Below, in pieces: positions 7,118-12,104 of a stretch of 12,104 nt of DNA. The DNA is from DATGQT01 sp033720695 (lineage in GTDB: Bacteria > Bacteroidota > Rhodothermia > Rhodothermales > Rubricoccaceae), in assembly GCA_033720695.1 (NCBI GenBank), contig JAWWCA010000110.1, forward strand, positions 1-12,104, given 5' to 3'. The notes under the pieces were generated by a model that worked only from the letters and a program-made list of their open reading frames with translations, was not told where the DNA came from and made no database searches. The position numbers and the translations under genes are program-made. Every line of letters begins with the position of its first letter. Position 1 is the first letter of the stretch.

Positions 7118-8770
7118 ATGCTCCTCGACCTGAAGGCCGTCGTCGGGGTCTTGGGGGCCCTCCTCTGCGCGCTCGGGGTCGGGCTCCTGGCCCCGATGGG
7201 GGTGGCGTTGGGCTACGGCGAGGACGTGTGGTGGAGCTTCGCCGTGACGGCGCTGGCGAGCCTCGGCGCCGGCGGCGCGGTGTGGGTGGCCTTCCGTCCG
7301 ACGCGGGAGCTCCGCGTCCGGGAGGGCTTCGCGATCGTCGCCACGGCGTGGTTCGTGCTCTCGCTCGTCGGCGCGCTGCCCTGGGTGATGACGGGGACCC
7401 TCGGCCTCACCGACGCCTTCTTCGAGACGATGAGCGGGTTCACGACGACGGGCGCCACGATCCTCGGCGGCGCCGACACGCCGGCCATCGAGGCCGTCGC
7501 CAACGCGTTCCTCTTCTGGCGAAGCCTCACGCACTGGCTCGGCGGCATGGGCATCATCGTGCTCACCCTCGCTGTGCTCCCGCTTCTCGGCGTCGGCGGG
7601 ATGCAGCTGTTCAAAGCCGAGGTGCCAGGGCCCTCGGCCGACAAGCTCACGCCGCGCGTGCGCGAGACGGCCAAGCGGCTGTGGGCCATCTACGTCGGCC
7701 TCACGCTCGTCCAGGCGCTCCTCCTGCTCCCGGCCATGAGCCCCTTCGACGCGGTCAACCACGCTTTCGCCACGATGGCCACGGGCGGGTTCTCGACCGA
7801 GAACGGGAGCGTGGGGCAGTACGCGAGCGCCTATGTGGACGGGGTGATCACGGTGTTCATGGTGCTGGCCGGGGTCAACTTCTCGCTCCACTACGCGCTC
7901 CTCCACGGCCGCGTGGGCAGCGTGTTGAGGAGCGAGGAGCTCCGGGTCTACGCCGCCATCCTCCTCGGCGCCACAGCCCTCTTGACCGTCGTGCTATGGG
8001 AGCCTGCCCAGGCCGTCGTCCCCGGGACCGTCACCCTCGACGGTGAGGTCGTCGAAGGCGAGCCGCTGGAGGGCGGAGCGGACGGGGTCGCCGCCGAGGA
8101 GGAGAGGACGACGCCGGAGGACCGTGCCGGGGCGGGAGAGATGGGAGGGGGCGCCGAGCTCCCCGAGTCCGACAGCCCCGTGACGGGCCGGACCGTCGTC
8201 CGCTACGAGGGCTTCTGGACGTCGTTCCGCTACGCCGCTTTCCAGGCCGCCGCGATCGTCACCACCACGGGCTTCGGCACGGCCGACTACGAGCTGTGGC
8301 CGCCGCTGGCCGCCGCCGTCATCTTCGCCCTCTTCTTCGTCGGCGGCATGGCGGGCTCGACGGGCGGCGGGGTCAAGGTGGTGCGCGTGCTGCTGGTCCT
8401 GAAGAACTCGTTCCGCGAGGTCCGCCAGCTCCTCCATCCGCAGGCCGTCCTCCCGGTCCGCCTCGACCACCGCGTCGTCCCGGAGGGGATCATGCGGAAC
8501 GTGCTCTCCTTCATCGTGCTCTACATCGGGCTCATCGGCGTGGGCACGCTCGTGATGGGGTTCCTCGGGCTCGACCTCCTCAGCGCCTTCAGCGCCACGC
8601 TGTCCTCCGTCGGCAACGTCGGCCCGGCCTTCGGCACGTTCGGGCCGACGGAGAACTACACGCACGTGCCGGCGGTGGGGAAGTGGGTGCTCTCCCTCCT
8701 GATGATGGCGGGCCGCCTGGAGATCTTCACCGTCCTGATGCTGTTCCTGCCCGCGTTCTGGAAGCGCTAG
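7118..8770 (+). CDS. trkH: Trk K+ channel-forming subunit TrkH, with acidic extracellular insertion
   Basis: This inner-membrane K+ translocating subunit is gated by TrkA. It has 550 residues, longer than typical TrkH. Four M1-P-M2 repeats are visible through their filter loops: TTTGA (109-113), ATGGFS (221-226), TTTGFGT (382-388) and SSVGNVGP (496-503). The intramembrane gating loop GGMAGSTGGGVK (409-420) carries the conserved Lys 420. Conserved HWLGGMGII (139-147) is present. The extra length is a Gly/Glu/Asp-rich segment at about 298-358 with 15 acidic and 3 basic residues. It sits between the first helix of the third repeat (about 279-294) and its P loop, which by TrkH topology is outside the membrane. 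The ATG at 7118 places the first TM helix at residue 7 onward. trkA lies immediately upstream. Confidence 0.95.
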   Translation: MLLDLKAVVGVLGALLCALGVGLLAPMGVALGYGEDVWWSFAVTALASLGAGGAVWVAFRPTRELRVREGFAIVATAWFVLSLVGALPWVMTGTLGLTDAFFETMSGFTTTGATILGGADTPAIEAVANAFLFWRSLTHWLGGMGIIVLTLAVLPLLGVGGMQLFKAEVPGPSADKLTPRVRETAKRLWAIYVGLTLVQALLLLPAMSPFDAVNHAFATMATGGFSTENGSVGQYASAYVDGVITVFMVLAGVNFSLHYALLHGRVGSVLRSEELRVYAAILLGATALLTVVLWEPAQAVVPGTVTLDGEVVEGEPLEGGADGVAAEEERTTPEDRAGAGEMGGGAELPESDSPVTGRTVVRYEGFWTSFRYAAFQAAAIVTTTGFGTADYELWPPLAAAVIFALFFVGGMAGSTGGGVKVVRVLLVLKNSFREVRQLLHPQAVLPVRLDHRVVPEGIMRNVLSFIVLYIGLIGVGTLVMGFLGLDLLSAFSATLSSVGNVGPAFGTFGPTENYTHVPAVGKWVLSLLMMAGRLEIFTVLMLFLPAFWKR

Positions 8771-8808
8771 GCAGGGTCCACGGGTGCGCCGGGCGCGGGC
8801 ACCCTGCC
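8770..8808. terminator. Inverted repeat between convergent trkH and dps (candidate two-way terminator)
   Basis: GGCAGGGT (8770-8777) pairs perfectly with ACCCTGCC (8801-8808), an 8-bp GC-rich stem with a 23-base loop that is itself able to fold (GGTGC with GCACC as an alternative inner pairing). It overlaps the last base of the trkH stop codon and sits 42 bases beyond the dps stop on the other strand. No T-tract follows in either direction, so the case rests on position and stem strength. Confidence 0.45.
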
Positions 8809-8850
8809 CAACGGTGCTCACTGGGCCTCGGACCGGCGCACGGCAGAGGG

Positions 8851-9420
8851 CTAGGCGTGCCCGTTCGTCGGGTCGGCGCCGCCGTCGGGGAGGCCGCCGT
8901 GGTAGCGCTGGAGGTGGCCCTCGATGAACCACGTGCCGCGGTCGGCGATGTGGGTGATCTCGTCGTAGAGATCCACGGTCGCGGGGTCGCCGATCTCGTC
9001 GGCCTTCGCGTTGTCCTCGCGGATGTGCTTGGCGTACTCGGCCCAGCGGTCGGCGAGGGTTTCGAGGTACCGGGGGTCGGCGCCGTTGTCGAGCGACGGG
9101 AAGGGCGTGATGCGCGAGTGCTGCGCAGCCATGCGCACGGTGCCTCGGGCGTACCCCCCGAGGAGCACGACGCGCTCGGCCACGAGGTCGGCCGGCTCCT
9201 CCAGCTTCTCGGCGAGCTCGTCGTAGAGGAGGTGGAGCTGGTAGAAGTCCTTCCCCTTCACGTTCCAGTGCGCCTGCTTCGTCTGGGAGTAGAGGTCGCT
9301 GGTGTCGGCGAGGGTCTGGTTCAGGAGCTCGATGAGCGCGCGGCGCGTCTCCTCGGAGAGGTCGATCCGCGTTGAGTAGGGCGTCGCGGTCGTCCGCGTG
9401 TCCTCGGGGTTCGTAGCCAT
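8851..9420 (-). CDS. dps: Dps family ferroxidase / DNA-protection protein
   Basis: This 189-residue protein belongs to the ferritin-like dodecamer family, which oxidises Fe(II) with hydrogen peroxide and stores iron, protecting DNA in stress. All inter-subunit ferroxidase ligands are visible: H51 in AHWNVKG, H63 and D67 in QLHLLYDELAE, then D78 and E82 in DLVAER. These fall at the same numbers used for E. coli Dps. VLLGGYARGTVRMAA (85-99) and the C-terminal DRGTWFIEGHL (160-170) are typical of the family. The N-terminal tail (1-20) is Thr-rich, with few basic residues, so DNA binding by it is uncertain. The His/Gly-rich C-tail ends in NGHA. The start is the ATG at 9420-9418; the frame is open far upstream, but the family N-terminus begins here. 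The leader has no Shine-Dalgarno and a hairpin close to the start. Confidence 0.95.
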   Translation of the reverse strand: MATNPEDTRTTATPYSTRIDLSEETRRALIELLNQTLADTSDLYSQTKQAHWNVKGKDFYQLHLLYDELAEKLEEPADLVAERVVLLGGYARGTVRMAAQHSRITPFPSLDNGADPRYLETLADRWAEYAKHIREDNAKADEIGDPATVDLYDEITHIADRGTWFIEGHLQRYHGGLPDGGADPTNGHA

Positions 9421-9428
9421 GGGGAAGG

Positions 9429-9457
9429 GGGTTGGAGGAGAGAGGTGGGTCCAACCC
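9429..9457 (-). promoter_or_regulatory. Hairpin in the dps mRNA leader
   Basis: On the plus strand, GGGTTGGA (9429-9436) and TCCAACCC (9450-9457) form a perfect 8-bp stem with a 13-base loop. Read in the dps direction, the stem ends 8 bases before the ATG, in the ribosome-landing zone. It could modulate translation of dps or mRNA stability. No upstream TAnnTTTG match was found in this gap, so the dps promoter is not assigned. Confidence 0.4.
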
Positions 9458-9488
9458 GGGCCAGTAGGGTCGTGATCCTGTCGTGGCG

Positions 9489-9513
9489 GATCCGGCCGGT
9501 TCCTCGCCGGATC
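9489..9513 (-). terminator. 8-bp inverted repeat after the YaeQ-like gene (terminator or operator)
   Basis: GATCCGGC (9489-9496) and GCCGGATC (9506-9513) are perfect inverted repeats with a 9-base loop. Outer arms TCGTG (9481-9485) and CACGA (9518-9522) add a further 5 bp with a small bulge. It begins about 10-17 bases after the YaeQ-like stop on the minus strand and lies about 70 bases upstream of dps. It could terminate the upstream transcript or act as a dps regulatory site; no T-tract follows. Confidence 0.4.
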
Positions 9514-9530
9514 GTCACACGACGCCGACG

Positions 9531-10031
9531 CTACACGCCCAGGCGGACGCGCTCGACGTCGTCGAAGGCGACGGTGATCGTGCCGTCGTCGGCGATGAAG
9601 CGGGTGGCGGCGTCGGGGGGGAAGGCGAGGAGGTCGAACGGGGCGCGGCGGGGGCGGTCGCCGAGGGCGCCTTCGACGAGGGCGACGTGGGGGTCGAGCC
9701 GCTCGGCCCATTTGGCGACGGCGAAGTGGGTGTCCGGGAAGCGGCGCGTGAGCGAGCGGACCTTCTCCAGTCCCACCCTGCCGGACTCCCCCCAGAAGAG
9801 CGGCTCGCCTCGGGCGTTGAGCTGGACGAGGTCCGGCTTGTACCGGTCGCCGATGGGGACCTCGATCGAGAGCGCGGGATAGTCCGGGAGGTAGAGCGCC
9901 CAGAGGAACGCCTTCATGAGGACGTGCTCGAGCGACTCGACAGGCTTCTTGACGAAGACCACCTTCTGAGGTCCGCCGCGGCCGGCAGCGCGGAGCGTCA
10001 GTTTCCGGCGGAGGTCGAGATCGGCAGACAT
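9531..10031 (-). CDS. YaeQ-like PD-(D/E)XK-fold protein
   Basis: This is a 166-residue cytosolic protein with no signal or membrane segment. Its layout follows the YaeQ family (PD-(D/E)XK phosphodiesterase superfamily): an N-terminal LTLRAAG strand (11-17), a helix with ESLEHVLMKAFLWALY (32-47), then E57, KPDLVQL (65-71, D67), a turn, GEPLFWGESG (75-84, E82), and GLEKVRSLTRRF (87-98, K90). D67, E82 and K90 are plausible catalytic-core residues. The C-terminal part (104-166) is predicted alpha/beta and ends VERVRLGV. The frame is open up to 10178, but residues encoded upstream of ATG 10031-10029 are low-complexity and basic and do not look like a protein core. The function of this family is not established. 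It lies on the same strand as dps, 110 bases before it. Assignment is from pattern memory only. Confidence 0.62.
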   Translation of the reverse strand: MSADLDLRRKLTLRAAGRGGPQKVVFVKKPVESLEHVLMKAFLWALYLPDYPALSIEVPIGDRYKPDLVQLNARGEPLFWGESGRVGLEKVRSLTRRFPDTHFAVAKWAERLDPHVALVEGALGDRPRRAPFDLLAFPPDAATRFIADDGTITVAFDDVERVRLGV

Positions 10032-10357
10032 GGACGCTGGAAAGGCCGAGCGGAGTCCCGCGTTCCAACGCGACCCGGTCTGGTAGAAACCCCTACCCTC
10101 TGGATGGAAACGTGTCGGTTGGGACCGGCGTTTACAGGCCGCATCTCTCAGGAACACCCCGCTCTGGGGCTTCCTCAAAACGCGGCATATGTGTTGCCGT
10201 GTTGCTCCATCCGCCCTCTGCCGGATCTGGACGCGCCTCTCATTTCGGCTTCACCATCGGAAACGGAGCGCTGCGTATCGTCTACATCCGCGCGCTCCCC
10301 TGCGCCGCAGGCCGTCCCCCGACTTTCCCCCCGCCCACCACGCGACGTCCCCCCGCC
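10032..10357. promoter_or_regulatory. 326-base divergent intergenic region
   Basis: This region separates the minus-strand YaeQ-like gene from the plus-strand FG-GAP gene and must hold promoters for both. Visible elements are CGCGTT/AACGCG arms around CC at 10059-10072, which is 28 to 41 bases before the YaeQ-like start and operator-like, and GGTAG/CTACC arms at 10082-10097. It is somewhat less GC-rich than the rest. No clear TAnnTTTG match was found on either strand. An open frame runs through it in phase with the FG-GAP gene but is not convincing as coding. Confidence 0.5.
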
Positions 10358-11929
10358 ATGCGACGTTTGGTCCTGATTCCCCTTCTCGCCTTCCTCACGC
10401 CAGCCGCCCTCGCTCAAGGCTTCTCCCAATCCGAAGTTGAACCGCTGAGTAAGATTACCACCATCACCGTCGGCGACTACGACAACGACGGCGTCCTCGA
10501 ATTCGCAGCGCTCGAGGGCGGCGCCCACAGCGGCGGCACCGAGATCTTCAAGTGGTGCGACGCCGCCGGGGCTGAGTGCTACGACGTCAACGCCGGATGG
10601 TACAGCGCTACCTTCGGCAGCAGTTCCGGACAGGTCGACTTCGCCGGGTCCGCCCGAAGCGGCGACGTCGACGGCGACGGCGACATCGACATCGTCTTCA
10701 GCGGCGACCAGCACACCGGCGGCGGCTTCGGCTACGTATGGTGGGCGGAGAACCCCCTCGTGGCCGGCTTGACCGACTCCAACGGACAGGCCCCCGACCC
10801 CGAGGACGAGAGCCTGTCTGAGGACTGGGCGATCCACGAGATCTGGTCCTTCGACGAGGACACCGACCACATCAACGACATGGTCCTCGCCGACTTCGAC
10901 CAGAACGGCACCCTCGACGTTGCCATCCGTCACCTCGACCGCGACGGGGGGGGCTCCTTGAACGACCAGCGGCAGGTCCGCGTCCTCTACCAGGAGGACC
11001 CCGACAGCTGGACGCTCAGGACCCTTTTCGTGGAGCCGAACGAGGGCATGAGCGGCGGCGACATCGACGGCGACGGTTACCCCGACCTCTGGCTCAACGG
11101 ATTCTGGCTCGAGAACCCCGACGGCTCGCAGTCGGCGGACTGGACCCGCCACGACGTCGCGCCGTGGGCCTTCGGCCAGAGCCAGTCGAACGAGTGGAAC
11201 AACGCGTCGAAAGGCCAGGTCGTGGACATCGATGGCGATGGTGATAACGACCTCCTGATCTCCCGAGCCGAGGGCGACGCCGGCGGTCCGGATGGTAAGC
11301 TCGCCATCTACCGGAACGAGCGCACGTCGTGGACCGAGATCGTCCTGGAGGAGCCCTGGACCGACGGGCACCAGGCTGAGGTCGGCGACGTCGACAGAGA
11401 CGGCAACCTCGACGTGGTCACGGGCGACGGCTTCGGTGGGACCCCCCGCGGCATCTGGGTGTGGTTCCTCAACGGCGACGGCACGCTTCGTGAACGCTCG
11501 CAGATCGAGGGCCAGGACGGCGCCTACACCGGTCGCCTCGGCGACTTTACCGGCGACGGCGCCCCCGACTTCGTCGCGCCGACGGCCTACACCGAGCAGG
11601 TCTACCTCTACGTGAACGAGGGCTTCACCCCGCCGCTCGCTGGGGAGGGCCCCGGTGGCCGCGACGCGGGGCAGGGGTCGATGTCGGTCGCGCTCTACCC
11701 GAACCCCTTCTCGACGCTGGCGACGCTGACCGTCTCGACCGACGCGGCCCAGCCCTTGACCGTCGAGGTGTTCGACGCGCTCGGCCGCCGCGTCCACCGC
11801 GGGACGCACACCGCCTCGGGCTCGACCTCGATTGCGCTTGATGGGAGCCGCTGGACGCCCGGCCTCTACGTCGTGCGCGTCATGATGGCCGACGGCACCC
11901 GGGTGACGACGCAGCTCGTCCGGCGATAG
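10358..11929 (+). CDS. Secreted FG-GAP/VCBS beta-propeller protein with T9SS sorting domain
   Basis: This is a 523-residue exported protein. Residues 1-20 are a signal peptide ending in ALAQ. Seven Ca-binding FG-GAP loops of the DxDxDG type follow: 39-49, 102-112, 178-188, 234-244, 289-299, 343-353 and 395-405. For example, GDVDGDGDIDI lies at 102-112. Seven repeats suggest a seven-bladed propeller stabilised by calcium. The last loop, GDFTGDGAPDF, has Thr in one ligand position. After a Gly-rich linker (429-441), residues 443-523 form a type A T9SS C-terminal domain: VALYPNPF (444-451), VEVFDALGRRV (469-479), PGLYVVRV (501-508). It should cross the outer membrane by T9SS and be shed or anchored after cleavage. 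The substrate or partner is unknown; adhesion or polysaccharide binding is usual for such propellers. The ATG at 10358 is chosen because it starts the signal peptide. Confidence 0.9.
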   Translation: MRRLVLIPLLAFLTPAALAQGFSQSEVEPLSKITTITVGDYDNDGVLEFAALEGGAHSGGTEIFKWCDAAGAECYDVNAGWYSATFGSSSGQVDFAGSARSGDVDGDGDIDIVFSGDQHTGGGFGYVWWAENPLVAGLTDSNGQAPDPEDESLSEDWAIHEIWSFDEDTDHINDMVLADFDQNGTLDVAIRHLDRDGGGSLNDQRQVRVLYQEDPDSWTLRTLFVEPNEGMSGGDIDGDGYPDLWLNGFWLENPDGSQSADWTRHDVAPWAFGQSQSNEWNNASKGQVVDIDGDGDNDLLISRAEGDAGGPDGKLAIYRNERTSWTEIVLEEPWTDGHQAEVGDVDRDGNLDVVTGDGFGGTPRGIWVWFLNGDGTLRERSQIEGQDGAYTGRLGDFTGDGAPDFVAPTAYTEQVYLYVNEGFTPPLAGEGPGGRDAGQGSMSVALYPNPFSTLATLTVSTDAAQPLTVEVFDALGRRVHRGTHTASGSTSIALDGSRWTPGLYVVRVMMADGTRVTTQLVRR

Positions 11930-11941
11930 CCGCCCTGCGAT

Positions 11942-11955
11942 CTGTCCCTAGACAG
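11942..11955 (+). terminator. Small hairpin after the FG-GAP gene
   Basis: CTGTC (11942-11946) and GACAG (11951-11955) form a 5-bp stem with a CCTA loop, 12 bases after the stop codon. It may be a terminator remnant, but the sequence directly after it turns into the G-run edge, so its true 3' flank is unknown. Confidence 0.25.
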
Positions 11956-12104
11956 CGGGGGGGGGGGGGGGGGCGGGGCCCCCCCCGGGTTGGTTGGGGG
12001 GGGGGGGGGGGGGGGGGGGCCCCCGGGGACGCAGGGGGGGGCCGCCCCCGGCGCGGGGGGGGCGGCGCCGCGGGGGGGGGGGGGGGGGCGGGGGGCCCCC
12101 CCCC
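11956..12104. other. G-rich low-complexity contig edge, probable sequencing/assembly artefact
   Basis: After 11956 the sequence is nearly all G, with short C blocks and the occasional A or T. Runs of ten or more G occur repeatedly. No coding, repeat-array or RNA structure can be supported. It mirrors the C-rich left edge, as false poly-G tails on outward-facing reads would. Confidence 0.75.

Noticed and set aside
10032..10178. 49-codon N-terminal extension of the YaeQ-like protein
   Set aside because: The extra residues are basic and low in structure, and the family-like core begins at the ATG at 10031.
10112..10357. In-frame 82-codon extension upstream of the FG-GAP gene
   Set aside because: It would bury the clear signal peptide starting at 10358 and has no domain-like sequence; it is open only because GC-rich DNA has few stops.
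11956..12104. G-quadruplex or telomere-like end
   Set aside because: There is no regular repeat unit, and the mirror pattern at the other edge fits a poly-G read artefact better.
1..12104. CRISPR array, tRNA, rRNA, transposase or integrase
   Set aside because: No regularly spaced repeats, no cloverleaf or rRNA-like sequence, and no recombinase motifs were found in either strand.

Overview
The window reads as one complete contig of very GC-rich DNA, about 70 percent G+C by eye. It most likely comes from the Rhodothermota (Rhodothermia; a Rubricoccaceae- or Salinibacter-like marine bacterium). The clues are a DUF4783 protein, a type IX secretion (T9SS) C-terminal sorting domain with YPNP and GLYVVRV motifs, Bacteroidota-style TAnnTTTG promoter elements, and start codons with no Shine-Dalgarno sequence. 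This placement is inference; there is no rRNA gene here to settle it.

Layout. Positions 1 to about 80 and 11956 to 12104 are C-run and G-run low-complexity edges that look like read artefacts. Between them, a plus-strand block (123 to 8770) carries apt (adenine salvage), a small secreted DUF4783 protein, a 1402-residue multi-pass membrane histidine kinase, and the K+ uptake pair trkA-trkH. A minus-strand pair follows (10031 to 8851): a YaeQ-like PD-(D/E)XK-fold protein, then dps. A plus-strand gene closes the contig (10358 to 11929): an exported seven-repeat FG-GAP beta-propeller protein with a T9SS sorting domain.

How the genes relate. TrkA (NAD-binding RCK regulator) and TrkH (membrane K+ channel subunit) are a textbook pair, 37 bases apart and surely co-transcribed. 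The kinase lies 74 bases upstream on the same strand with no response regulator in view, so it is an orphan sensor here; a link to osmotic or ionic control of Trk is only suggested by position. Dps is an iron-storing, DNA-protecting stress protein with a complete ferroxidase centre.

Most notable points: the two-storey sensor architecture of the kinase; a roughly 60-residue acidic insertion in the outer loop of TrkH just before the third selectivity filter; an Arg/Gly-rich loop in the second Rossmann fold of TrkA; two perfect 8-bp inverted repeats in the dps leader; an 18-bp perfect palindrome just before apt; and uniformly pyrimidine-rich, SD-less start contexts. I see no CRISPR array, mobile element, tRNA or rRNA, and no convincing wholly new multi-gene system.
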